Assembly: GCA_029851415.1 (NCBI GenBank)
Contig: CM056742.1
Location: 76,932,748-76,996,747 of the forward strand
Direction of reading: 5' to 3'
Origin: Eretmocerus hayati
Taxonomy: Eukaryota > Arthropoda > Insecta > Hymenoptera > Aphelinidae
Length of the DNA stretch: 64,000 nucleotides
How positions within the stretch are numbered: the first letter of the stretch is position 1; each line of letters starts with the position of its first letter. Positions 19,364 to 30,369 of this stretch are shown here, piece after piece. Under the pieces are notes generated by a model. That model had not been told where the DNA came from. It made no database searches and saw nothing but the letters and a program-made list of their open reading frames with translations. The position numbers were made by a program, and so were the translations under genes.

Positions 19364-19660
19364 TACGAGTTTATCTTGGAGTAAAATCAATCGAGCTCGT
19401 GTTGATGATTCACATCGCTTAAGAACAAATAATATTGAACCTATTGTGAAACTGCACATAACTATGAATTCACATAGAATAAGTAAATAATCTATGAGCA
19501 TTTCACTTGATTCGTTCACGGTTTGAATTAATGACAAAACAAAGCCAAAAATTAAATTTAGGAAAAACATGATTGTATTGAAAGCTTGGTGACTGTTGCA
19601 ACTACTCGCACAGTAGCTTGCAGTACAACTGAAACTATAAAATGAAGCTTCGCTAGACAA

Positions 19661-21026
19661 TGCTCAGTGTGAGGAAGATAAACTATCAGCAAACGTGACC
19701 TGAATAAAGTGTAGGATGTTGCATGAGGGCATTGAGATCGAGGCGTCGGGTTTAAACGCATGGAAATAAATAAAACATGTGATTCAGAGCAAAGAATGCC
19801 TTTGAGAGTATATTTAATGAGTACGATCGATCCCCTGCTTCCTTCGAGAGAGGAAAAATCTTTTAAAGTATTATTATGGCGAGTTAGCTCATTTATTGAA
19901 TTTATCGACTGATAATGTCAGAGATAATCCCGGCAAATCACCTGGTAAATATAATTCTTTCAAATTAATTGGCATTTACTTGCTGATTGATCATTAGCAC
20001 AACACGAAACTCATTTTGAATGCCTTGGGAGTTTTCTTATTTTCCAAGATTTAGACAGGAGTCGAGAGAAAATCCCTGGGATAGGAGGTGAGCATGTCTC
20101 AGTTTAGTTACAGATAGAACGTGAACGTGTGAGCGAGTATCAGTTTAGTTACAGATGGAACATTGAGAGATTGGAACGAAGGATCTGTCGAATTGCGAAA
20201 CAATATTTTAGTTCGTCCCGGTGTCCTTGTTGATGGAAAGTTACGCGGCCGAACACCCACATTTCAACCACCATCCAATCTCCTGATTGTTATGAAAATG
20301 CTCAATGTCCCAGGATGGCAAAGTCAGCAGAAGAGAAAGAGAGTATCCTGAGCCCGCCTTCATCGTCCTAGACTGAGGGGACTAATTCATTCCAGAAGAA
20401 CGCTCTCGGCTACATTTCGCAATCTTCATCCAAGACGTCCAATCGATTATAAGAGTTCGGGATTCTACTAGTATGACTGTTCTAGAGCTCGACGTATAAA
20501 CTAGACCAGCACAATAGTGTCCCGTAAATCGCGAATTTCCAGATTCGCTCTGACATCCAACCAAGTGGTCAGGACCAACAGTGGAAGACGATATTCCCAG
20601 ACTCGAAAATAAGACGGAGGGTTGGTAATGAGAGGAATGAGGAGGGCAGAGACCCCTCCTTCGCTCCTTGCCGTATGTGGACCTGCCAGGAATCGTCTTA
20701 CTTTAGCTCGATATCGTGCTCCCACTAGGAAGCCCGAACTCGGTCAGAGAATGACTCATTGCCCACCCTAGTGAGTCCTCACTTCTCTCAGGTTTACCCT
20801 TTATTGAAATTCAACACAAATCGATTACATGGTCCAATAAATACATTGATACATTTCGTGGTTACATATATCGGTTACATAGTGAAATGTTTAATTTTAC
20901 TCATTATTCTGCGAATATGATACAGAACAAGGAGCGTTACTCATTGTCAATTCTTGTGAACGCGTGCTCAAGGTTGTCGATGTGAACAACCTCAGTCTTT
21001 CCCGGCTTCAATACCAAAACCACATT
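19661..21026. other. Non-coding spacer between RNR gene and Gypsy integrase
   Basis: No supported gene. A short tandem phrase TCAGTTTAGTTACAGAT(A/G)GAAC occurs twice near 20099-20160. If the minus-strand Gypsy element had a 3' LTR it should be here, but I could not find a match to the LTR at 30370-31081, nor could I find a Maverick terminal inverted repeat. Confidence 0.4.
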
Positions 21027-21950
21027 TCACTTATTCGCTCGCGGCTCTTTCAGCGAATACACTTCTCCCCCCTCAGAAAATTTCTGAACATTAATTTCCC
21101 TGTTAAATAGCAGCTTGGAGCGGTTTTTGGCTTGAATGAGACGATCTCGACATCTAGACTGCGTGTAGTTGAGTTTAGTTATAAGTTCATTTGCGTAATC
21201 CGAGTATGTTTTTCCCACAATTCTTGTTTCAAAGCTAGAAGGCAAGTGAGCCCTTCTTCCATAGACTAATTCGTGTGGGGTATATCCATGACCACTGTAG
21301 TCAGAGACGGTATAGGAGAAACACGCACATCTTATCCAAGTGTCCCATTGAGTTTCATCTTCTACAAAAATCGCTAAATATTCCGTGAATACGTGATGAC
21401 TTCTCTCTAAACTTCCTAGAGTTGATGGTCTAAATGCGCAGCTATGAATGCGCTGAATTCCAAAAATTGAGGCGAGTCGAGCCATCAATCGACTCTGAGA
21501 ATTACTTCCTTGATCAGTTTTGATGATTTGCGGACAAGCGAAGCGGCAAATGAATTCTTGAGCAAATGCGAATGTGACGGTTTCGGCCGTTGCATCTGGA
21601 ATGGGTATAGCTTCCGAAAATTTAGTCAAATTACATTGCAAAGTCAATGAATATTTGTTACCGGATTCTGTTACTGGCAGTGGACCAACGAGATTCATTT
21701 CTAGAACTTCAAAAGCTTGGGTGGGAGTTGAAGTAATTTGCATGGGCCTTCGGGTTTCAACGCGTCTCAGTTTGTATCTCTGGCGAATTTCAGAAGATTT
21801 TATGTATTCGATCAAGTTTCTTCTCATATTAGGCCAAATGAATCGTTCTCTGAGTCTTCTATATGTTTTGTAGATACCTTGATGACCTCCGAAGGTTGAA
21901 TCGTGTGCTCCTTGCAGAGCCCTTCTCCTGTCTTCCCGTGGCAGTTCCAA
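21027..21950 (-). pseudogene. Gypsy integrase, catalytically damaged
   Basis: This open segment of 307 aa carries the N-terminal HH pair of the zinc domain (HDSTFGGHQGIYKTYRRL), but the following CxxC is replaced (SSEIRQRYK). In the core, the first Asp position reads MNLVGPLP, the second Asp is kept in KTDQGSN, and Glu is kept in GSLERSH. The C-terminal RSKLLFNREI..GGEVYSLKEP segment is the usual end region. Loss of zinc ligands and of the first catalytic Asp shows it is dead. It continues from the upstream pol module across a stop. Confidence 0.85.
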
Positions 21951-21993
21951 AATTTCATCCGAACAGATTGTTGCTCGAAAATCCTCTATCTCG

Positions 21994-22455
21994 CTAAATA
22001 ATTTGAGCCCCTATAAGGGGCCAAAATAATTCATCCAAACCATCACCAATTTTTGCCAAACTCATCGACGTTATTCCCTCTTCCTCAAGGTGATCCCTCA
22101 ATTTCTCAAGACAGTTACAGAGACATGAAACGGAAATATAATCTTTGTGATGTTTTTTGATGAATAGGGAAAATATCATCCTGTCTTCGAATTTAGTTTG
22201 AACGATCATTACGACCATTGGACTTCCCTCATCATGCATTCCTTCAATTATTACTCCATTCTCACAATCATCATCGTCAATGGAAATTTCTCTGAGAAGG
22301 TACTCACACCATCCTATATTCAAGTCGATGAACTCCATCCGGTTCTCAACGGGCGATACATCGACTGAACGAATTGCCATAATCATAAGTGTCATCGACT
22401 CGTTGCCTTTTCTCACGCCCCTGGATACTCTTTTCGGTATTATCGTTTGCGTCAC
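21994..22455 (-). pseudogene. Pol inter-domain module, possible macro-like (OARD1-like) fragment
   Basis: A 153-aa frame lies between RNase H and integrase. Its C-terminal half (MIFSLFIKKHHKDY ... CLEKLRDHLEEEGITSMSLAKIGDGLDELFWPLI) resembles, in order and spacing, the end of OARD1/TARG1-type macro domains. That end has a strand, a TK-x-H-KP-like helix start, a helix, then a GxGLDxLxW motif near the ADP-ribose pocket. The N-terminal half is not recognisable. Some Gypsy lineages carry such a module in pol. This copy is broken before and after. The call is from memory of family patterns and needs a profile search. Confidence 0.4.
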
Positions 22456-22861
22456 ACAGACTTATCTTTCGTTTGTTCGTATCATTTGCGTCACACAGAT
22501 TCATTGTATCGTCACACAGGATCATTGTATCGTCACACCCACTTTCTTTGGCGTCACACAGATCCATTTTTCGTTTCTTTCTTTCAGTTTCAGTAGTGTC
22601 ACACATACTCATTTTTCGTTTTCTTCCATCTTTTTCGTGGCGCTTAGGATAGGGAATGGGTGGAATGTCGTGTCCGTTTTCGTATGTTAGTGGTGTTAAT
22701 TTGTCGTTTTCTGTCGAGGATGGAATGACGGGATTGCGAGTTAAACAATCAGCGCCTCTATTCTTACTCCTTTCGAAATGCTGAATTCCAAAGTCAAATT
22801 TGTTCAACCTTATTTTCCAGCGGGCTAATCGTGAGATAGGATCTTTCAATGAGTGTAACAC
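22346..22861 (-). pseudogene. Gypsy RNase H/connection end with in-frame minisatellite
   Basis: The first 45 residues (LKDPISRLARWKIRLNKFDF ... NRGADCLTRNP) are the typical tail of Gypsy RNase H, just before the linker. After that the ORF enters a repetitive stretch, about 22440-22640, with recurring LCDxxDT and KRKM peptides encoded by diverged GCGTCACACAG-type units. It overlaps in another frame with the macro-like module, so a frame change lies nearby. Not functional. Confidence 0.7.
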
Positions 22862-22998
22862 ACGAGGAGGCGATGGTCCGTTTTGAGTGTAAAGCGTCGT
22901 CCATACAAGTATGCACGCCGATGATGTATAGCTTCTACGGCACTTGAAAGTTCACTTTCTGTAACAGAATAATTCACTTGTGAGCCTGTCAATACCTT

Positions 22999-23211
22999 TC
23001 AGAAGTAGGCAATCGGTAGATCACGGTCTTTAGGACCCTGGGACAGCACGGCTCCCATGCAAAATTCAGAACAGTCAAGAGTGACCCTGGAGCCCTCAAG
23101 ATCCGAGAAATCAGGATAAATAAGCAATGGTTCCGAGCAAAGCTTTTCTTTCAATGTATCAAAAGATGTCTCTTGAGCTGACCCCCATTCGAAGGAAGCT
23201 TCTTGTTTCAA
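22999..23211 (-). pseudogene. Gypsy RT thumb/RNase H start fragment
   Basis: A 70-aa open segment has FEWGSAQETSFDTLKEKL followed by VTLDCSEFCMGAVLSQG and DLPIAYF. This is the RT-RNase H junction of Ty3/Gypsy pol. The usual TDAS active-site motif reads LDCS. Frame breaks flank it on both sides. Confidence 0.8.
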
Positions 23212-23402
23212 GAGTTGATTTTATGGCTTTGCAATTTTTGCAAAATCTGGTATGAATCGTCTATAGTATCCGGCGAGACCAAGAAACTGTTCTCTGTTTT
23301 TGCATGTAGTGGGTCGTGGTAATTTGGATACTGTCTCAGTTTTTTCGGATCCGGTTTAACCCCTGCTTCTGTGATGATATGTCCGAAGTAACAGACTTCT
23401 TT

Positions 23403-24152
23403 TCAAAAGAAAGAAGATTTGTCGGGTTGTAAAGTGAGTTTAGCGGCTTGTAACCTTCCAAGAATCTCCTTCAAGGACTCAGAATGAGCGACCAGGGAAG
23501 GGCTATGAACACAAAGGTCTTCAACAGAGCAAAAGGCCATATTTCCTTGGATTCCGTAAAGGACTCTATCCATCAAGGATTGCCAGGTCGAAGGACCACC
23601 ATAGAGACCCATAGTCATTCTGGAATACTCTGAATAAGAATATGAATAAGAGAAAGCCGTTTTGTGAGAATCCCTAGGGTCTAGGGCAATTTGCAGGAAT
23701 TCCTGGGCCAAATCTAGGGTGGAAAAGTATTTGGAGCACCTTAGTTGATCTAAGATTTCAGGAATGTTAGGTGAAGGGTACGGGGATTTGATGGTTTTCT
23801 CATTCAATGTTCGAAAGTCAATCACAAGCCTGTAACGTTCAGTCCCTTTTGAGTCGTCTTTCTTCGGTCTTATCCAGAGGGGAGAATTATAGGGTGATTC
23901 GGAATGTTTTACGATCCCGTCTTCCAGAAGTTTCTCTATCTGTTTTCGAACTTCCTTTTGCGAATGGTGTGGGTGTCGATATTGTTTTACTTTGACTGGA
24001 ATGTCATCAGTTGTCGGTATTCTATGCATAATCACATCGGTTGCACTCAATTCATCGGCAGGTAAATGAAATTGAAATGGGAAAGACGTAACAAACCTCT
24101 GGACGCACTCGAGTTCCTCGGAGTTCAATCCTTCCAGATGCAGCGTACTCAT
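23403..24152 (-). pseudogene. Gypsy reverse transcriptase, catalytically damaged
   Basis: An open segment of 249 aa, with recognisable pol sequence continuing upstream to about 24471. Motifs are KQYRHPHHSQKEV, IVKHSESPYNSPLWIRPKK, YRLVIDFRTLN, KYFSTLDLAQEFLQI and a reduced MTMGLYGGPSTWQSLMDRVL. The catalytic YxDD box reads SVED (FCSVEDLCVHS). A SYSYSYSEYS slip expansion sits where TAFS is usually followed by a short loop. The enzyme is therefore inactive. A Penelope fragment separates it from the protease region. Confidence 0.88.
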
Positions 24153-24479
24153 GATTTTGTCGATTCGATCTTGGAGGATCCTATCCCTATCCTCGCGAGG
24201 TATTTTACGTATCGATTGAACTGGTCGTATAGCTGGTGAGAATTCAAGTAACGTGATTGGTGGTAATGTTATCTTGACAGCCTCGGAAATAGTGTTAATA
24301 AGAGAGAGATATGCCCAACCGTCTCGATTTGTAACTAAGCATTCTCTTCCAAAGATCCCGGGAGCCGCGTCAAATTTCTCAACGTACCCTGCTTGCAGGT
24401 GGGTGGTAGCTATGCGAAGCTTACATAATTGTTTAATATATGAGATGATTATTTGGTCTCATCGATCTTGAAGGACGGT

Positions 24480-24665
24480 GGGGAACTAAATGAATTCCCA
24501 AAATTTCATGAAAGAAATTTTATTGCTACGTTTCGTCCACTAGGTTTCGTGGGCCTCATCAGGCTCCAGGTTTCTGTTATGACATGTAAAGATAGAAAAT
24601 ATGAAATTTTTTACAAATGATGGATGTGTAAATATTGAAGATGCGCAACTCACGTTGCGCATCAG
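24480..24665 (-). mobile_element. Penelope-like 3' fragment inserted in Gypsy pol
   Basis: On the minus strand the segment has a hammerhead-type core followed by GTAGCAATAAAATTTCTTT, a phrase typical of the terminal region of Penelope-like elements. It also contains a perfect 10-bp hairpin GATGCGCAAC/GTTGCGCATC (about 24639-24662). It separates protease-like from RT-like Gypsy sequence. No Penelope RT or GIY-YIG coding remains, so it is a short truncated copy. Confidence 0.6.
24520..24565 (-). ncRNA. Hammerhead-ribozyme-like motif
   Basis: Conserved CTGATGAG (24555-24562 on the complement) is followed by a short stem II with CCAC/GTGG pairing and an eight-base loop, then ACGAAAC. This is the hammerhead core order CUGAUGA - stem II - GAAA. 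Stem III would be very short, as is usual in Penelope elements. One stem II mismatch suggests weakened activity. Confidence 0.55.
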
Positions 24666-25229
24666 ATTTTTCGTACAAAGACGAAAAATCTACAAAAATA
24701 CTCATGACATAATTGTTTAGTTCGTGCGGACAGATTGAGTGTCTTGTGAGAAATGAATGGAATAGGGACACTATTACAACTTTCTAGAATCATGGAGTCG
24801 TGGCGGAATGATAACAAGGCTTCGTGAGTTTTGAGGAATTGAACTCCCGAAATTCCGTCATATGGAATAGGAAAATTATCAGTAATCACATTCATCAGAC
24901 AGGTTGAAGTTTCCACTCTAAGAGTACACTCCCTAAGAGTGGGAAGAGGTTCATGACTTATACCGGATAATCCAAAGGTTGTACCGACATCTACAACAGT
25001 ATTCGGATTCAAGAGGGCAAGTTCAATTAAGTTCAATTTTGAATCGTTGTCCACGAGGAAACGACATCTCGATTCGAGTGAGGGCTATGGAGGCGAATAG
25101 TAGGGCAACGTTCTCGTTCTACTGAGTGATTGGTAAGTGCACGACGTTCGACTGTATCTGTTCGCCGAGATGCGATGCGGTAATCGTGCCCGTCTGACGA
25201 TCGCGTGGGAAGTTTAAATTTGCGGTTGG
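24662..25229 (-). pseudogene. Gypsy protease region, active site altered
   Basis: A 130-aa open segment (25054-24662), preceded by a stop near 25110, carries DNDSKLNLIEL where retropepsins have D(T/S)G, then LNPNTVVDV, a GLSGISHEP turn and ISGVQFLKTHEALLSF. The layout matches the protease-to-RT stretch of Gypsy pol. The active-site triplet is lost. At 25229 the frame runs up to the hAT-like insertion and continues in frame with gag at 28115 if one copy of the 8-bp duplication is counted. Confidence 0.65.
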
Positions 25230-25237
25230 AGGAGCAC

Positions 25238-28114
25238 TAAGGTGTCCCTTGATTGCCAAACTCCACCAATCCTTCCTCCCCCCATTTGGATGTCTTCTAT
25301 ATGATAAAAAACCAAGGGAGGAGAATTTTCAGACCCCTAGGAAGTGATTGAATAGTGCCGCACAGAGCATCAAGTTTCGAATTTTGACTCAAGAATTACG
25401 TTTTTCACGACTTTCTTGTCCTGATGTTCGAGCTCGTATGAGGTAGTGTTTTGGGTCTAACCAACAATCGAGGATACATCATTCGACGTAAAATTTTGCG
25501 CCAAATTCAAATTCATCGTTATTTTTTAGGTACGGAGACACCCAGTATGTCAAAACTCATTTCTTTCGCCAAAAAACGGATTCTTGTACGTTTTTCTCGT
25601 CTGTTTAGAATATGTCGGCCGCCGTGGACTCTATGAGTAATACTCAAAACCATCAGTATTCACGTTAAATTTCACGCTGAATCCAAATTCATCGTTATTT
25701 TTGTGGTACAGAGGCACCTAGGATGTCAAAACTCATTTTTCTGCCAGAAAACGAATTTCAGTACGTTTTTCTCGTCTGTTCCGGTGTGTCGGTTGCTGTG
25801 GACTCCATCAGTAACAGTCAAAACCATCATAATTCACGTAAAATTCTGCGTTGAATCCAAATCCATCGTTATTTTTGAGATACAGAGGCACTTAGTATGT
25901 CAAAACTCTTCTTTTTCGCCGAAAAACAAATTTTATCACGTTGTTCTCGTCTGTTTCGGATATGTCAGTCGCTGTGGACTCCATCAGTAATAATCAAAAC
26001 AAACATTATTCACGTAAAATTTCACGCTGAACCGAAATTCGTCGTTGATATTGAGGTACAGAGACATCCAGTATGTCAAAACTCATTTTTTCCCGTGAAA
26101 ACAGATTTTAGCACTTCCGCGTCTGTTTCGGATATATCGGTCGCTGTGGACTCCATTTGTAACAGTCAAAACCATCTGAATTTTCGTGAACTTCCATGCT
26201 GAGTTTAAGTTCATCCTCATTCTTGGGGAACAGAGACAGCCAGTATGTCAAAACTCATTCTTTCCGCCCAAAAACGGTCTTTAGTACGTTTTTTTCGTCT
26301 ATTTCGGGTATATCGCCGCTGTGGACTCCATCTGTAATAGTCTAAACCAATCAGATTCACGTAAAATTTCACGTTGGATCCGAATTCATCCTCGATCCTG
26401 AGGTACAGAGACACCCAGTATGTCAAAACTCATTTTTTTCGCGTGAAAACAGATTTCATCACGTTTCTCTAGTCTCACCTGGCCCAGGAAGGACAGTGCT
26501 ACCGCTCATGAATTATCAAATTCCTATGTGTCTCCGAACTAGAACTGCAAGACCAAGCAGATCCCGCGATTATGATCGCACCAGATTCCTAAATAAGAAT
26601 TAATCATCTTGAATTGAAAATTTGGCTGTACAGTTCCGAAGAACCTATCCGCGGTACAGGACAAGTACGCTCCCAATCAGAATTTGTAATCTTTTCCAGT
26701 GCTGGAGACAACATTCGAAGCATGCATTGTGTGATACGATCCTTGCCAAATACTGCCTTGCAAGCTGATGGCCACGGACATTCCATTTTTTTGCATGAAT
26801 CCATACCGGGATGCTTCAGTTTGAACTAAAAATCCTTTAGGGGATTTCCTTACTTCGATGAAATTTTCATGAACCATAGAGTTGAAACTGAGGCGATCAA
26901 ATATTCATCTGATGTCATAGGATCTCGTAAAGGTGATGTTTGAACCAATATTCAACTGCTAATCGATGCTACTCACTCCGTGTTGATCAGCTCATAGTGG
27001 AGGGAGACTCGGTATTCTGGAAGAAGATACCCGATCAATAGGCTGGTAAAATCGCGTAATCATCTGTGGAAATGTATCTCCTGTTGAACGCACATTTTTA
27101 TTGTGTTGGGGTCAATTTTATCGTAAATGAAATGATAAACTTTGGTTCAACATGAGATCTTACGCAAAGTCAAATGGTCTTGGATATTACTGATGAAGTC
27201 CATAGCGACCGTAATATCCAGAATGGACGGAAAAAACGTGGTAAACTTGGTTTTTTGACGAAAAAGTATGCTTTGACCTACTGGATGTCTCTACCTCAAA
27301 AATATTGCTAAATTTGCATTCAGGGTAAAATTTTACGTTCATCAAGATGGTTTCAACTATCACTGATGGAGTCCACAGCGACCAATATACCCGAAACAGA
27401 CGGGAAAAACGTACTAAAATTCATTTTTTGGCGGAAAAAATGAGTTTTGACATACAGGGTGCCTCTGTACCTCAAAATAACAATGAATTTGGATTCAGCG
27501 TGGAATAATACGCGAATCATAATGGTTTTGACTAATACTGATGGAGTCCACAGCAACCGATATATCCGGAACAGACGAGAAAAACGTACTGAAATTCGTT
27601 TTCTCGCGGAAAAAAATGAGTTTTGACATACTGGGTGCCTCTATATCTCAAAAATAACGATGAATTTTGATTCAACGTGAAATTTTACGTGAATAATGAT
27701 GGTTTTGACTATTACTGATAGAGTCCACAGCGACCGACATACTCTAAACAGACGAGAAAAACGTATCAAAATCCGTTTTTTGGCGAAAGAAATGAGTTTT
27801 GACATACTGGGTGTCTCTGTACCTCAAAAATAACGATGAATTTGAATTTGGCGCAAAATTTTACGTCGAATTATGTACCCTCGACTTTTGGTTAGACCCA
27901 AAACATTACCTCATACGAGCTCGAACATCAGGACAAGAAAGTCATGAGAAACGTAATTTTTGAGTCAAAATTCGAAACTTGATGCTCTGTGCGGCACTAT
28001 TCAAATACTCCGTAGGGGTCTAAAAAATTTTTTCCCTTGGTTTTCTATCATATAGAAGACATCCGAATGGGGGGATGAAGATTTGGCGGAGTTTGGGATA
28101 TAAGGGACACCCTA
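25238..28114. mobile_element. hAT-like non-autonomous palindromic element with 8-bp TSD
   Basis: The element is 2877 bp, flanked by the exact 8-bp duplication AGGAGCAC (25230-25237 and 28115-28122). The ends are inverted: TAAGGTGTCCCTT on the left, and TAGGGTGTCCCTT read inward from the right. Homology of the arms extends hundreds of bases. Inside are tandem units of about 175 bp in both orientations (CGTTTTTCTCGTCTGTTTCGG and GTGGACTCCATCAGTAA phrases). There is no transposase. The 8-bp TSD and TA(A/G)GG ends fit the hAT superfamily. Confidence 0.8.
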
Positions 28115-29290
28115 AGGAGCACTCTCAGCACGCTTGCCTTTCAGGCAATCCTCAAATCGATGACCGGCGGTCCTACAATAATTACAATATCCGGCTCTTT
28201 CCACGGCACGATCCAGGTTAATGCAGTTAACAGCAGAATGACCAGATTTCTGGCAGTAAGTACAGAAGCGACGATTGCCATGAGAATTTTCATTCCGTTT
28301 TATCCAGCATTCGTGAGTAATATGACCAAATCGCGAGCAATTGTAACATTTCAACTTGGGTGGATCACCCTGACGAGCCGGAGCGGGTGAACCAGAATGA
28401 CCCCTATCCTCGGTACCCTTGATGGCATGGCCATAAACCTTCCGTATTTTCGACGGTGGTTCAAAATTAAAATTCTGATGTTGATTCAATCGTTTTTCAA
28501 AATAAGTAGCAACATCAATAGCCTGTTCGAGAGATACCGGGTTCTGATTCATCATCATTTGGGCCAAATCTCCAGATACCCCCAGAATAAAACTTCCCAC
28601 AGCAGTCCTGGACATACCCTTTATCATACCCTTAGCTACGACAGGATCAAAATTCCCATTTATCAACTCAATTGCTCATTGTAGAATATTAGTCACACGC
28701 AGTCCATAGTCAGACATCTTTTCGTCTCCTTTTTGCGTGACTCGGGCCCGATCAACTTGAATTTGAGGTCAATCCTCAGCAGAGGAAAAAGCTCTTCTCA
28801 AATGTTTAACAAACTCATCAAAATTTTCAAAAATGTGCCCCTGTATATGAGCCTTAGCGGACCCAGTCACTTTTGATTTTATCAACTCGAGGGAGAAGGC
28901 CTTATCGGATGGATCAACAAATCTTTCTGCGCTCTTACACTCTCGAATAAACTGATCTATGGAAATATCGCGGGCATTAAATTCGGGTCATATTTTCACA
29001 ACGTCAGTAGCCTTACGCACGGTACATCGAGAACCTCTCTCGCTGACAGCAGCCAACGAGTGATTGTCATGATTATTCGGTAAAAAGAAAATATTTCCCA
29101 CGGGGTTCACTATAAAATGAGGATTTCCGTGAATATGTTGAGCACGCACTGGTTCATTACTCGCATTTGAACTATGTGAAGGGACAGACGGATCGGGGAC
29201 GCTAGCCTCTCTTTCATTCGCCGGGTGATTCGGTTTCACATGTATGATGGGGATATCTACACTAGTGAGATTTGCAGTTATTTCGGACAT
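28115..29290 (-). pseudogene. Gypsy gag with three zinc knuckles, broken
   Basis: It begins MSEITANLTSVDIPI at 29290. A capsid-like middle (IDQFIRECKSAERFVDPSDK ... FVKHLRRAFSSAED) follows but is interrupted by stops near 28988, 28770 and 28683. The 28666-28115 segment then carries three CCHC knuckles: CYNCSRFGHITHEC, CTYCQKSGHSAVNC and CNYCRTAGHRFEDC. Three knuckles in a row mark a Gypsy gag of the kind found in insects. Its 3' end is cut by the hAT-like element at 28114. Confidence 0.85.
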
Positions 29291-29705
29291 TTTGAACTTG
29301 TTTCATATCTCCAGATTCGATATCATCAGCGTGTGTGATGACCAATTTCTCCAATTCGAGCACTCTCTCACTCGAGCTTTGATCTTCGAGTTCAACAAAT
29401 TCAAGAAGGTCCCGAAGAGTATTTAAAAGGAAGCTGTATTTTTTCCCAAATTTCGAACACATTGGGCAAGATTCGCCTGTGTTTCCTGATCGTCACTGTT
29501 GACTTAATATTGCTCAGCAAATAGTTCGTTGAAATCCTGTTGTCGTCTCGAAAATCTACGGATGCACTCTCCGTGCCTGAAGGTTTTCCTGCCCAACCCG
29601 CGAATTCGTTCAAAAATTTCTCTTAATGCATGTGGCATTACGAGAAAAGAATCAAATCCGGAGATATTGTTACTGATTCTACGTTCGTTCTTATAATTAG
29701 GGTAC

Positions 29706-30302
29706 TTAGCTAAGACTAGTCGGCGTGGTCGGTCGTAGCTGATGATTCCGGAGCCTCGGATGAGTCGGATGAGTCGAGTCCTCGGTGTCTCTTCCCCTCA
29801 ACAGCGGTTGGTTGCGCCGATGTAACGGCGCTGGAATCCTCCTCCTCTGACGGGTTTCGGGTCCTTTGGCGAGTGGTTTCTCGGCGCTTTCTGAAGGCAA
29901 AGTTGTTGAGTCGCAAGCCCCAGGCAGATTGACGCAGCCTGGTGAACGTCGAAGAGTCAGATGTTCCGGGATATTGCAAGGCACTTTCAAAAGCAATCTC
30001 TCCTCGAGTGTTAGATTTTCTGGAGCCTCTGATATAGCGAGTCCTTCCTCCGAAATTAGCTGAAATTTTGAAGCGCCGAGCAGGGAGAGCCTCCTTGCTT
30101 CGAGACAGCCGATAGTGAAGTGGTCGTTGGGGTTTCGTGCCCGAGCAGCTGCGACGAGTTCTTCTTGAATTCGAATTTTCTCCAAAATAGCAGCCTTCAC
30201 ATCCACCAAAGGCTTAGAGTCCTCCTCGATGGCCTTTTCCAACTGGCTACGAAGATGTTGGTCCTTTTTGGTGTGTGTCGGCTTCGGAATTTTGTCAGTC
30301 AT
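29706..30302 (-). pseudogene. Gypsy 5' ORF upstream of gag, function unknown
   Basis: A 198-aa ORF starts about 40 nt inside the PBS with MTDKIPKPTHTKKDQH. It is charged and helical, with VKAAILEKIRIQEELVAAARA and LEARRLSLLGAS segments. The C-terminal third changes to Arg/Pro-rich and looks out of frame; the alternative frame 29979-29716 reads Ser/Glu-rich, so a frame change lies near 29900. Position directly after the PBS suggests a gag N-terminal or leader protein. Homology not recognised. Confidence 0.45.
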
Positions 30303-30341
30303 CGAGCATAAACCGAAATTTCACTTCCCAAAATCACCCCT

Positions 30342-30364
30342 CTGCGAATCCCACTCCTGACACC
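30342..30364 (-). other. tRNA-Leu type primer binding site
   Basis: Read on the minus strand, TGGTGTCAGGAGTGGGATTC is complementary to the 3' end of metazoan tRNA-Leu (..CCCACTCCTGACACCA). It lies 5 nt from the LTR end at 30370, as expected. Confidence 0.8.
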
Positions 30365-30369
30365 AGTAC

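Noticed and set aside
2300..20160. Terminal inverted repeats of the Maverick
   Set aside because: I looked for matching inverted segments around both ends and found none by eye; a computed self-alignment could still reveal them.
20163..20351. 62-aa plus-strand ORF between RNR and Gypsy
   Set aside because: Short, no motif, no promoter or splice support.
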